Source: an uncultured Bacteroides sp. (GTDB lineage Bacteria; Bacteroidota; Bacteroidia; Bacteroidales; Bacteroidaceae). From it: a stretch of DNA of 38,686 nucleotides. Both the position numbers and the translations under genes were made by a program. Below are positions 8,555 through 17,444 of the stretch, piece by piece. The notes below the pieces were generated by a model. That model was not told the DNA's origin. It saw only the letters and a list, made by a program, of their open reading frames with translations, and did not search any database. The DNA is taken from positions 1 through 38,686 of the forward strand of contig CASDXG010000056.1 of the NCBI GenBank assembly GCA_949285025.1, written 5' to 3'. Numbering within the stretch: the first letter of the stretch is position 1; the number at the start of each line of letters is the position of its first letter.

Positions 8555-10864
8555 TTATTCTATAAATTTAGATCCGAATATTTGCCATCCTAATGTAACA
8601 CCTATATTCCAGTTCTTAGATGGTGAACTATAATGGTTCAAATATGCGCTGACAGCTCCGAACGGAAGTTTTATGATGAACGATAATTCCCCCATGTATT
8701 CAAACCGATGGAATAAATCACCATAGTAAGCATTATTGTCTTCACCTCGTTTGATTGGAAATATCGGCAGGAAACCATAGAATTCACTTCGGATGTGAAA
8801 CATCGGGCTGATTTGGAATATGGGCATGACACCTGCTCCAATGAACTGGTTGCCGCGAAAAGCCTCGTTGTATGTTATCCGGCTGTGTGGGGTCGGTGCA
8901 AAGGCTTCTGCCTGCATCATTGTGGCAGTGTAGTTATTGCTGAAGTTGCGCGATGAGTAATATGCTTTGATATAATTCCCTAAGATGAAGTGTTCATTTA
9001 AAGGATGATAACGCTCCAGCTCATAAGATAATTGCAGCCACGATTGCATATATTTGTATTCGTCCTTATAAGGGTCGGTCATAGAGCCGGCATGATAGTA
9101 TTCGGTGCCTGTATATATTTGAGCGGCGAGCTTTTCTTTTCTTCCTGCAGTGGCAAACTGCCGGCTGTTTAATGTGTTTCCCTCCAGTGCAACCGACCCG
9201 CCAAATATAGAGTAATCGCTTACGTCTCTTTGATCATTGTTAAAGTCGATAACGGCCGACTGGAAATATCTGTCTTTCAGCTTGCCGAAACCTATTCCGA
9301 ATTCTGCTTTTTGATTGCTTAAAAATGGCAATGACACTAATAGCTTTATGTACTTCTCTGCTCTTTTGTTCATTATGGGCGTGCTGCCCGAAGTAAATAT
9401 TTTCTCTTGTTTGAAGTAATTGAATTCCGAAATAGAACCGGTCAGACGAAGCGATACGGGGATTTTCGAAGGAAAATCCATGCGTCCGGATATTTGAAGG
9501 GCGCTGTACATTTGTCCTAAAAATCCGTCAATTGAAGCTTCTTTTGCATAATTGTTCAGGTTATTGTAGGTTGCTCCGGCATAGATTTGACTTGATCCGT
9601 TGGTACTTATACTTCCACCAAGACGTAAAGATAATTCATTTTCCATTTTTACCTTCAGGTCTAAATCATAAATACTGTCGACAGGATTGTAAACGGCGTG
9701 CGGAATTATTTCTGAAATCATGTTGTCAGACATCAGGCGGAAATAGCCTTGACGGAAATCTTCCAGAGAGAAAGTCTGTTTACCTGTGGTATTGAATTCT
9801 TTGTAAATATAGTTCTTCTGTTGTTCGTTTGCACCGTAAATGTATACGTTCCTGAATCTTAATTCCGGAATTTCCTTTTTATATGCCATGCGTTTTCTTT
9901 CCAGCAGACGGTAATTAGACCGGCGTGATATGCGTGATTTGATGGAATCCATCAGTTCTATTGTTTTGTTATATCCGTTGTCGTGCAGTTCGTTAAAACG
10001 GTCAAAATCCAAAAGATTGATATCGGTATATTTAAATGTCATCAGGATTCCGAGTGAGTCAGGCAGCGTATAGTCTGTTTTTTGCATGATCATGTTCTCA
10101 AGTTGTCCCATAATGTCACCCTCTTTCGGTTTGCTGGGATTTGAACTTACGACACTTCCAATAATGATGTCAGGATGAAAATCCTGAGTCATTACACTGA
10201 CAGGGAAATTGTCGTATATACCTCCGTCGTATGCCAGTACGGAATCGATTTCTATGGGTTTGAATGCTCCCGGAAATGTCATGGACGCTCGTACGGCATC
10301 TCCTAAATCACCTTTGCGGAAGATTATCGGTTTTTTATTATATACATCCGAAGCAACACAGCGGAACGGTACGAATAACTTATCGAAGTTTCCTCCGCAA
10401 GCTGCCGTTGCTCCGCTGAAAAGACTGAGAAAAGCGACATTCATTTGGACGGGGTTTACAATGCTCGACGGTATTGCAAGAGTCGGTTTTCTTTTGCCTT
10501 GAGGCTTTTTCATGGAAAGACGGATATTGAAAAATTCCGGAGTACTCGGATTCTTTTTGAAATAGTAGATATACTTTTCTTCTATGGTTCCTGTATACCA
10601 TCGTTTAAAGTCGTCCGATTTGATTAGTTCTTCCATATCGTCGGGCGAATACCCCATAGCATACAATGAGCCGATAATAGCACCCATCGATGTTCCTGCT
10701 ATGTAGTCTATGGGAATATTATTTTCCTCCAACGCACGGATTATTCCTATATGGGTGAGGCCTTTGGCTCCTCCTCCGCTGAGAACCAAACCTACTTTTT
10801 GCGCTCTTGCAGGCAAGAGGAAAATACAAAGGCAAATCAGAATGAGGTATATTTTATTATTCAT
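8555..10864 (-). CDS. Patatin-like phospholipase with outer-membrane beta-barrel
   Basis: The 769-aa protein starts with a signal peptide (1-21, ending ARA-Q). A patatin domain follows (about 24-320) with the oxyanion loop GGGAKG (30-35), the nucleophile S59 in GTSMG and the catalytic D213 in DGG. The Ser-Asp dyad is intact, so lipid acyl hydrolysis is expected. Residues about 325-400 resemble a POTRA unit. The rest (about 420-769) has alternating aromatic/polar strands typical of a BamA/Omp85-like barrel and ends in Phe-Ile-Glu. Such fused proteins (PlpD or type Vd-like, and the Bacteroidota patatin-barrel group) place the lipase at the outer membrane. Which side the patatin domain faces cannot be read here. 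A -7 box lies about 110 nt upstream. Confidence 0.88.
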   Translation of the reverse strand: MNNKIYLILICLCIFLLPARAQKVGLVLSGGGAKGLTHIGIIRALEENNIPIDYIAGTSMGAIIGSLYAMGYSPDDMEELIKSDDFKRWYTGTIEEKYIYYFKKNPSTPEFFNIRLSMKKPQGKRKPTLAIPSSIVNPVQMNVAFLSLFSGATAACGGNFDKLFVPFRCVASDVYNKKPIIFRKGDLGDAVRASMTFPGAFKPIEIDSVLAYDGGIYDNFPVSVMTQDFHPDIIIGSVVSSNPSKPKEGDIMGQLENMIMQKTDYTLPDSLGILMTFKYTDINLLDFDRFNELHDNGYNKTIELMDSIKSRISRRSNYRLLERKRMAYKKEIPELRFRNVYIYGANEQQKNYIYKEFNTTGKQTFSLEDFRQGYFRLMSDNMISEIIPHAVYNPVDSIYDLDLKVKMENELSLRLGGSISTNGSSQIYAGATYNNLNNYAKEASIDGFLGQMYSALQISGRMDFPSKIPVSLRLTGSISEFNYFKQEKIFTSGSTPIMNKRAEKYIKLLVSLPFLSNQKAEFGIGFGKLKDRYFQSAVIDFNNDQRDVSDYSIFGGSVALEGNTLNSRQFATAGRKEKLAAQIYTGTEYYHAGSMTDPYKDEYKYMQSWLQLSYELERYHPLNEHFILGNYIKAYYSSRNFSNNYTATMMQAEAFAPTPHSRITYNEAFRGNQFIGAGVMPIFQISPMFHIRSEFYGFLPIFPIKRGEDNNAYYGDLFHRFEYMGELSFIIKLPFGAVSAYLNHYSSPSKNWNIGVTLGWQIFGSKFIE

Positions 10865-10974
10865 TTGTTATCGTCAAGATTTTAAATTCCCGGTCATGTC
10901 CGGTACTTTTATAAACAGGAGTCTGTCTTTTCTGTACATATCTGTACTTATTCAGTGTTGTTCTTCCTGTTAGC

Positions 10975-10982
10975 CAAAGATA
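10975..10982 (-). promoter_or_regulatory. -7 box of the patatin-barrel gene
   Basis: TATCTTTG on the minus strand, giving a leader of about 105 nt before the ATG at 10864. No clear -33 was found. Confidence 0.5.
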
Positions 10983-11065
10983 AGGAAAAAACTATTTAAA
11001 ATGGAATAAATTACTTATTTTCATCAAATGAAAAAATAATTCAGAATCTTTTCAGAATTGCTTCT

Positions 11066-11073
11066 TACTTTTG
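11066..11073 (+). promoter_or_regulatory. -7 box of the PepSY-like lipoprotein gene
   Basis: TACTTTTG on the plus strand, 24 nt before the ATG at 11098. Confidence 0.55.
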
Positions 11074-11097
11074 TTTTAAATTTAAAACCATACGATT

Positions 11098-11610
11098 ATG
11101 AAAAGCAGATGGAAACTTTTTGTATTGCCGGTTTTGACGATGGCAAGTGTATTAATGTTTGCAGGTTGTGATGATGACGATGATATGAAAGCATCTGATT
11201 TGCCAGAATCTATTCAGCAAAACTTTCAGAATCAGTATCCTAATGTTCAATGGGCTGAATGGGAATCTGAGTGGGGAAATTATAAAGTCGATTTCTTTTT
11301 CAGCGGAGATGTGACCGAATGGGGCATCGCGTTGAGTACACAGGCCGAAGCATGGTACTCTCCCGAAGGAGAATGGATTCGTACAGAATTTAGCGTTGAG
11401 AACTATTATTTCAATCCGTCTTCTACAGATATTATTCCGCAAGCCGTGCGTGAAACCATTGCCGGCATAGCGGCAGGCCGACACGTAGACGATATTGACT
11501 GTGTAGATCTTCCCGGCGGTGCCGGCAACGATTATTTTGATGTGGAAATAGAGAACGAACCGAACGATATCAATATTAGGGTTGCTCTTGATGGTACTCA
11601 AATAAAATAA
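11098..11610 (+). CDS. PepSY-like lipoprotein, probably surface exposed
   Basis: This is a 170-aa lipoprotein precursor. The signal peptide ends in the lipobox MFAGC (C24), followed directly by DDDDDMK. An acidic stretch at +1 to +5 is the Bacteroidota lipoprotein export signal, so surface exposure is expected. The mature part has two repeats of the putative beta-lactamase-inhibitor-like PepSY pattern (PF11396 type), such as FQNQYPNVQWAEWE and EAWYSPEGEWIRTEF. These proteins are common in gut Bacteroidales as single genes; their ligand is unknown. The gene has its own -7 box and terminator. It faces a second acidic-signal lipoprotein across a 160-nt convergent gap. Confidence 0.82.
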   Translation: MKSRWKLFVLPVLTMASVLMFAGCDDDDDMKASDLPESIQQNFQNQYPNVQWAEWESEWGNYKVDFFFSGDVTEWGIALSTQAEAWYSPEGEWIRTEFSVENYYFNPSSTDIIPQAVRETIAGIAAGRHVDDIDCVDLPGGAGNDYFDVEIENEPNDINIRVALDGTQIK

Positions 11611-11625
11611 AGACTTCATGCTTAC

Positions 11626-11669
11626 ACAAAACGCTGCAATTTATGATTTCATAAGTTGCAGCGTTTTGT
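11626..11669 (+). terminator. Terminator after the PepSY-like gene
   Basis: A perfect 14-bp inverted repeat (ACAAAACGCTGCAA, 11626-11639; TTGCAGCGTTTTGT, 11656-11669) with a 16-nt loop and a TTTT tail. It starts 16 nt after the stop codon. Confidence 0.85.
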
Positions 11670-11771
11670 TTTCGGATAGTTCATTTACAAAAGGAATACA
11701 CTTACTAGGGTCAAGGCCGATACTATATTTTATAAAGTTATTCGCTTCTTAACAGATTTAGTCGCGACTTC

Positions 11772-12173
11772 TTATCGCCTTTGGAGTGTTATGGTATAAT
11801 TTTCGTTATCTTCCCATTCTCCATTTACATCTCCCCAATGGTAAGTGTACGTAGCGGTGTTCTCATTGATGCTTATTGAGCCTCTCATATAATCATCAGG
11901 AATTCCTTCTCCTACAGTCAGTGTCAGTACTTCGCCGTTGAGAGACCAGTTCGAATATGTCCACCCATTCCTGCTCATAGCAAATGTACCATCTGATTTA
12001 AATGTAATTTCTATACCAATCATCTCATTATTTTCTGAAGAAGATTTGATCTCCCAAGTTGTTCCTGCTAATGTGTTGCTTGGTTCATCTTCATCATCGT
12101 CAGAGCAAGCGGCGAAGTTCGCACATAAAACTACGGCTAATAAAGCCATTCCGATAAATCTTAAAGTATTCAT
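11772..12173 (-). CDS. Small lipocalin-like surface lipoprotein
   Basis: The 133-aa precursor has a signal peptide ending in the lipobox FAACS (C23), then SDDDEDEPS, again an acidic surface-export signal. The mature part, beginning LAGTTWEIKSS, has the short repeated beta-strand pattern of lipocalin-like domains found in Bacteroidota: a TW start, TFKSDGTFAMS, then WSLNGEVLTLT. Function is unknown; such proteins are often called hypothetical or lipocalin family. I could not find a -7 box upstream within 130 nt. Size and signal resemble the convergent PepSY-like neighbour, though the two share no clear sequence. Confidence 0.72.
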   Translation of the reverse strand: MNTLRFIGMALLAVVLCANFAACSDDDEDEPSNTLAGTTWEIKSSSENNEMIGIEITFKSDGTFAMSRNGWTYSNWSLNGEVLTLTVGEGIPDDYMRGSISINENTATYTYHWGDVNGEWEDNENYTITLQRR

Positions 12174-12409
12174 TTTTTGTTTTTAATTATAGTTGTTGTT
12201 GAATTAAATTTTAGTGTAGTCCTAAATGCTGAAAAATAGTGCAGTTTCATAACTCTTAGTTAAATGAATAGCCTACAATTTTATCAGCATATAATATCAT
12301 GACCATAAAATTACTTCTTTTGTTTTTTATCAGCATAATTCAAAAAATATTTTTATACAGATATGACAAACAATCGTACTTATTTTCAAACATTGAAGTG
12401 TTTTCAACA

Positions 12410-12449
12410 AAAAATCCCGTCTCACACCGAAGTGCAAGGCGGGATTTTT
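12410..12449 (-). terminator. Terminator of htpG
   Basis: AAAAATCCCGTCT (12410-12422) pairs with AGGCGGGATTTTT (12437-12449), with one G-U pair. The A/T flanks make it usable in both directions. It lies 20 nt after the htpG stop. The rest of 12174-12409 shows no gene. Confidence 0.8.
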
Positions 12450-12468
12450 ATATGTCATTTGTGTGGTT

Positions 12469-14517
12469 TTATTTAATCAGCTCGATGCTGCGTTTTACGA
12501 AATTGGTGAGAGCTTCACCTTTCAGCATATTATTTTGCAGCAATGCCAAGTCGATAAGCTGATGTACCACTTTGTCATCAGCAGCATAACCGTCGATAAT
12601 GGTTTCTTTTTGCTTTTTCTGCTCATCCAGCTTTTTGTCGATGTCTTTCAGTTCATCTTTTTCGGCAGTTGGGATTTCCTCATCTTTCTTTCCTTCGTGT
12701 GCCTTATGCAGTTCATTCTGACGCATTTTCAGTTGTGCAATGTCAGCTTCTACCGGAACAAGCTTTTCGGAGCATGCGCTTTCCGCATTGCCTAAAATTT
12801 CCTTGACCAACCGATGATCGCTGTTCAATACGAGGTTGAACATATCCGGAAGTTCCCCGTAGAAACTCATGCCGCCCTGAATGGATGCCATCTCCTTCAT
12901 ACGGCGCATATATTCGGCCTGCGTGATGATGATAGGAGATGCGTTTTCGCCCATCGCCTGTACGTCGACATGGAACTCTGTCTTTTGGAGTTTAGGCAGC
13001 TGATTCTGGAATACCGTAGAAAGCATTTCGCGTTTTTCACTGCTCAACTCACTGTTTTTCTGTTCTTCTTTTACAATCAGGCGATCGATTACATCGCTGT
13101 CCACACGGGTGAAGCGGCTCTTTTCAAACTTCTGCTCCAGCATGTTGATCAACGCCACATCAAGTTGTCCGTCCATGAGCAACACGTTGTAGCCTTTATT
13201 TTTCGCTGCATTGATGTATGTATATTGGGCGTCTGTATCGGTTGCGTACAGATAAATCAGATTGCCGTCTTTATCAGTCTGGTTATCCTTTACCAGCGTG
13301 TGATACTCTTCGAAAGTATAATATTTGGCATCCGTATCCTTGAATAGGGCGAATTTATCGGCTTTTTCATAGAAGTCGTTCTGTGTCAGCATACCATAGT
13401 TGATGAAGATTTTCAAATCGTCCCATTTCTTTTCAAATTCGTTGCGGTCGTTTTTGAAAATCGATTGCAGGCGGTCTGCCACTTTCTTCGTGATATAAGT
13501 AGAGATTTTCTTTACATTCGAATCGCTTTGCAGGTAAGAGCGTGATACGTTCAGCGGAATGTCCGGAGAATCGATTACTCCATGCAACAGGGTAAGGAAG
13601 TCGGGCACAATACCTTCAACGATATCTGTCACATAAACCTGATTGCAATACAGCTGAATTTTGTTTTTTTGCAAATCGATGTTGCTTTTTATTTTAGGGA
13701 AATACAGCACACCGGTCAGGTTGAACGGGTAATCCACATTCAGATGAATCCAGAATAACGGCTCGTCAGACATCGGGTATAAGTCGCGATAGAACTTTTT
13801 GTAGTCCTCATCTTTGAGTTCACTCGGTTTTTTTGTCCAGATAGGGCAAGTATCGTTTATCACGTTATCTTCATCGGTTTCTACTTGTTTACCGTCTTTC
13901 CACTCTTTCTTTTTCCCAAGAGCTACCGGCACCGGTAAGAAACGGCAGTATTTATGAAGCAGTTCCGAAATGCGTGATTCTTCAAGGAATTCTTTGCAGT
14001 CATCATCCACGTAGAGAATAATGTCTGTTCCGCGATCGGCTTTTTCCGTATCTTCCAGCGTAAACTCCGGACTTCCGTCGCATGTCCATTTTACGGCTTG
14101 CGCGTCTTCTTTGTACGAGCGTGTAACGATTTCCACTTTTTTCGCAACCATAAATGCCGAATAGAAGCCTAAACCGAAGTGTCCGATAATGGCATTGGCA
14201 TCGTCTTTATATTTTGCAAGGAAGTCGTTGGCTCCGGAAAATGCTATCTGGTTGATATATTTGTCGATTTCTTCTGCTGTCAGACCCAAACCCCGATCGG
14301 AGATAGTTATGGTATCTTTATCTACTTTCACATGGATTGTAAGGTCGCCCATTTCACCTTTAAACTCACCTTTAGAGGCGAGTGTTTTCAGCTTTTGGGT
14401 AGCATCTACCGCATTTGAGACCAGTTCGCGGAGAAAAATCTCATGATCGCTATACAAGAACTTTTTGATGATAGGGAAAATGTTCTCAGTAGTAACCCCA
14501 ATATTACCTTTTTGCAT
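12469..14517 (-). CDS. htpG: Molecular chaperone HtpG (Hsp90)
   Basis: This is bacterial Hsp90, a homodimeric ATP-driven cytosolic chaperone. The 682-aa protein begins MQKGNIGVTTENIFPI. The GHKL ATPase domain shows E31 and N35 in ELVSNAVDAT, the DRGLGL loop and the lid/phosphate loop GHFGLGFYSAFMVA. The middle domain has the conserved LNVSRSYLQ. The C-terminal dimerisation domain ends in LLQNNMLKGEALTNFVKRSIELI. The start at 14517 is set by homology: the longer open frame to 14607 would read through the clpC terminator. It lies downstream of clpC in the same direction, separated by a terminator, so it needs its own promoter, which I cannot point to. Confidence 0.96.
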   Translation of the reverse strand: MQKGNIGVTTENIFPIIKKFLYSDHEIFLRELVSNAVDATQKLKTLASKGEFKGEMGDLTIHVKVDKDTITISDRGLGLTAEEIDKYINQIAFSGANDFLAKYKDDANAIIGHFGLGFYSAFMVAKKVEIVTRSYKEDAQAVKWTCDGSPEFTLEDTEKADRGTDIILYVDDDCKEFLEESRISELLHKYCRFLPVPVALGKKKEWKDGKQVETDEDNVINDTCPIWTKKPSELKDEDYKKFYRDLYPMSDEPLFWIHLNVDYPFNLTGVLYFPKIKSNIDLQKNKIQLYCNQVYVTDIVEGIVPDFLTLLHGVIDSPDIPLNVSRSYLQSDSNVKKISTYITKKVADRLQSIFKNDRNEFEKKWDDLKIFINYGMLTQNDFYEKADKFALFKDTDAKYYTFEEYHTLVKDNQTDKDGNLIYLYATDTDAQYTYINAAKNKGYNVLLMDGQLDVALINMLEQKFEKSRFTRVDSDVIDRLIVKEEQKNSELSSEKREMLSTVFQNQLPKLQKTEFHVDVQAMGENASPIIITQAEYMRRMKEMASIQGGMSFYGELPDMFNLVLNSDHRLVKEILGNAESACSEKLVPVEADIAQLKMRQNELHKAHEGKKDEEIPTAEKDELKDIDKKLDEQKKQKETIIDGYAADDKVVHQLIDLALLQNNMLKGEALTNFVKRSIELIK

Positions 14518-14578
14518 ATCGTTGTTATTTTTATTTATTACGTTATTATTTATGGATAACGGAAATGTTTGAACAAAA

Positions 14579-14610
14579 AAAATGCCAGACTTTTTACGGT
14601 CTGACATTTT
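14579..14610 (-). terminator. Terminator of clpC
   Basis: On the minus strand AAAATGTCAGAC pairs with GTCTGGCATTTT (one G-U pair) and continues into TTTT. It begins 25 nt after the clpC stop and separates it from htpG. Confidence 0.75.
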
Positions 14611-14634
14611 GTCTTACTTGTCGGAAATCTGTCT

Positions 14635-17172
14635 TTATGCTTTTTCTATTTGCATATTCAATCCGTCTTTTGCCTCGTTCATCAGAACATGCAGGGTGTC
14701 TCCCTGTTGCGGCTCTTCGTTTAAAATGAGCTCGGCCAAGCCGTCTTCCAGATTCGTCTGGATGGAGCGTTTTAATGGTCTTGCTCCGAATTGTACGTCA
14801 TAGCCTTTGGTCGCCACAAATGTTTTTGCGTCATCGTCTATAATCAGTTTGAAACCAAGTATTTCGATGCGCGAATACAATCCTTGCAACTCGAGGTCGA
14901 CTATGCGTTTCAGAGCGTCTGTATCCAATTGATCGAATGTTATAATCTCGTCTATACGGTTAATGAATTCCGGAGCAAACGTTTTGTTTAATGCCTTATT
15001 GATGACACTGCGCGAATAAGCCTTTTCATCGCTGAGGTTTTGCGCCGTAAAGCCGATTCCTTTTCCGAATTCTTTCAACTGGCGCGTACCGATGTTAGAG
15101 GTCATGATGATAACCGTATTTTTGAAATCTACGGTTCTTCCGTAGCTGTCGGTCAGCCGTCCTTCGTCCATAACCTGCAGTAACAGATTAAACACATCGG
15201 CATGTGCTTTTTCTATTTCATCGAACAGTACGATAGAGTAGGGCTTTCTGCGTACTTTTTCCGTCAGTTGTCCGCCTTCTTCGTAGCCTACATATCCCGG
15301 AGGCGCACCGACGAGTCGGGAAACCGTGAATTTATCCATAAACTCGCTCATGTCGATTCGTATGATAGAATCGGCACTTCCGAACATTTGTTTTGCCAGT
15401 TCTTTAGCCAAATGCGTTTTTCCTACACCGGTAGGTCCCAAGAATAGAAATGTCCCTATAGGTTTATTCGGGTCTTTCAGTCCGATACGGCTTCGTTGAA
15501 TGGCTTTTACCACCGTTTCTACAGCTTTGTCTTGGGCTATGACTTTCGATAACAATGCTTTTTTCATTCCGCGTAATTTCATTCCTTCGCTGTCGGCTAT
15601 TCGCTGTACAGGCACTCCCGACATCATGGAAACAACTGCGGCAATCTGCTCTTCGTCGACGGTTTCCCTGTTTTCCTTTTGCTTTTCTTCCCATTCTCGC
15701 TTCATATTCTCCAATTGGGCCATATATGTTTTTTCCTGATCGCGGAAACTGGCTGCCAGTTCGAAGTTCTGCAAACGTACGGCTTCGTTTTTATGATTAC
15801 GGGCTTCGTCAATCCGTTTTTCCTGTTCTTCTATTTCTTTGGGAACACTGATATTGGTAAGGTGTACACGCGAGCCGGCTTCATCAAGTGCATCAATGGC
15901 TTTGTCCGGAAAGTTCCGGTCGGGAATGTAGCGTTCTGTCAATTTGACACATGCAACCAATGCTTCTTCCGTATAGTTTACATTATGATGTTCCTCGTAT
16001 TTATCCTTTATATTCTGCAGTATCTGAAGGGTTTCCTCCGGTGAGGTCGGTTCAACCATGACTTTTTGGAAGCGGCGTTCCAATGCTCCGTCCTTTTCAA
16101 TGTTCTGGCGATACTCGTCTAAGGTTGTTGCTCCGACACATTGTATTTCGCCTCGCGCGAGGGCGGGTTTCAGCATATTGGCGGCATCCATAGACCCTGC
16201 AGCCGAACCGGCTCCGACGATGGTGTGGATTTCATCGATGAAAAGGATGATGTTCGGATTCTTCTTCAGCTCATTCAGTATGGAGCGGATTCGTTCTTCG
16301 AACTGTCCCCTGTATTTGGTTCCTGCCACAACGGCAGTCATATCGAGTGCGATTACCCGTTTATCGAACAATATGCGCGATACTTTCTTTTCTATGATGC
16401 GCAAGGCAAGTCCTTCTACAATAGCCGACTTACCTACACCCGGCTCGCCTATTAGAATAGGATTGTTCTTTTTCCTTCGGCTCAGTATCTGTGCAAGGCG
16501 TTCGATTTCCTTTTCCCGTCCCACAACGGGGTCTAATTTCCCTTCAGAAGCGGCTCTTGTCATATCCGTCCCAAACGAATCGAGAACAGGAGTTTCATTG
16601 TTCGGTTTGACTTGTTGTGCATGCATCGTTTGCTGCGCATCGGCGGAAGATGAGTAGTTTCCGTCATTTCCGGGACGACGGCGGATGCCTTCGTCTTCAT
16701 CTTCGTCCTCGCCGAAATCCAATCCGTCCTGAGGCTCTGTGCGTGGTACCAGTTTATCCATAATTTTCTGATACGTTACATCATTCTCTTCAAGCAGGCG
16801 TGAAGCCTCATTGTGGTTCTCTCTCATGATAGCTAATAGGATGTGTTCCGTATCAGTAACCTGACTTTTCAGCAAACGGGCTTCGAGCATGCTCATCTTC
16901 AGTACCTTTGAAGCAGATTCGTTAAAATATATATCTTCGGAATAGGCGTCAGATTTATTGGAATGTACTTTCAATAAATCATCCAAATCCTGTTTTATCT
17001 TGTTTAAATCGACATAAAGACTTTTCAATATTCCGACAGCTTTTCCTTCGCCTTCGCGGATTAGGCCAAGCAAGATATGCTCCGGTCCGATGAAATCGTT
17101 CCGCAGGCGGTTGGCTTCTTCTTTGCTATATTGAATAATATCGGAAACTCTCTGTGTGAATTGATTGTTCAT
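14635..17172 (-). CDS. clpC: ClpC-type AAA+ unfoldase
   Basis: ClpC unfolds proteins and feeds them into the ClpP protease. The 845-aa protein has two Clp_N repeats (about 1-145) and a charged linker (150-200). AAA1 has Walker A GEPGVGKS (242-249). A UVR/coiled-coil middle domain follows (about 455-495, with AVRLQNFELAASFRDQEK). AAA2 has Walker A GPTGVGKT (about 577-584), and the tripeptide IGF (near residue 705) is the ClpP-docking loop. The UVR domain and IGF distinguish it from ClpB. Start at 17172 (MNNQFTQRVSDII) by homology, 33 nt after a -7 box. Divergent to gyrA. Confidence 0.95.
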   Translation of the reverse strand: MNNQFTQRVSDIIQYSKEEANRLRNDFIGPEHILLGLIREGEGKAVGILKSLYVDLNKIKQDLDDLLKVHSNKSDAYSEDIYFNESASKVLKMSMLEARLLKSQVTDTEHILLAIMRENHNEASRLLEENDVTYQKIMDKLVPRTEPQDGLDFGEDEDEDEGIRRRPGNDGNYSSSADAQQTMHAQQVKPNNETPVLDSFGTDMTRAASEGKLDPVVGREKEIERLAQILSRRKKNNPILIGEPGVGKSAIVEGLALRIIEKKVSRILFDKRVIALDMTAVVAGTKYRGQFEERIRSILNELKKNPNIILFIDEIHTIVGAGSAAGSMDAANMLKPALARGEIQCVGATTLDEYRQNIEKDGALERRFQKVMVEPTSPEETLQILQNIKDKYEEHHNVNYTEEALVACVKLTERYIPDRNFPDKAIDALDEAGSRVHLTNISVPKEIEEQEKRIDEARNHKNEAVRLQNFELAASFRDQEKTYMAQLENMKREWEEKQKENRETVDEEQIAAVVSMMSGVPVQRIADSEGMKLRGMKKALLSKVIAQDKAVETVVKAIQRSRIGLKDPNKPIGTFLFLGPTGVGKTHLAKELAKQMFGSADSIIRIDMSEFMDKFTVSRLVGAPPGYVGYEEGGQLTEKVRRKPYSIVLFDEIEKAHADVFNLLLQVMDEGRLTDSYGRTVDFKNTVIIMTSNIGTRQLKEFGKGIGFTAQNLSDEKAYSRSVINKALNKTFAPEFINRIDEIITFDQLDTDALKRIVDLELQGLYSRIEILGFKLIIDDDAKTFVATKGYDVQFGARPLKRSIQTNLEDGLAELILNEEPQQGDTLHVLMNEAKDGLNMQIEKA

Positions 17173-17205
17173 AAATGTTATTATCCTCCGTTTCTTTCTT
17201 GTGTA

Positions 17206-17213
17206 CAAAGATA
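17206..17213 (-). promoter_or_regulatory. -7 box of clpC
   Basis: TATCTTTG on the minus strand. No classic heat-shock CIRCE repeat (TTAGCACTC) is visible in the 272-nt clpC-gyrA gap, nor a good -33 element. The gap also has a weak hairpin at 17312-17350 (AAAAGCTCG/CGAGGCTTTT, one bulge). Confidence 0.5.
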
Positions 17214-17444
17214 CACATTATATTTATATACATAATGTCTCTTTTAATATGTCTGCAAAATGTGTGCCATGTCGCTTTTTTATCGGAAAAAGAGACTTCG
17301 TTCCGTTAGTTAAAAGCTCGGCGTCTTTTGAGATAAACTTCGAGGCTTTTTACTCGTTTTATTTGGACAGTTCGATAAAAAGCCGTACTTTAGCGTACTT
17401 TTTGGTGGATATAAAGAGATTTATTAAAATAAATTTATTTTTAA

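Noticed and set aside
17214-17444. CIRCE or other heat-shock operator in the clpC-gyrA gap
   Set aside because: No TTAGCACTC-type repeat was found on either strand.
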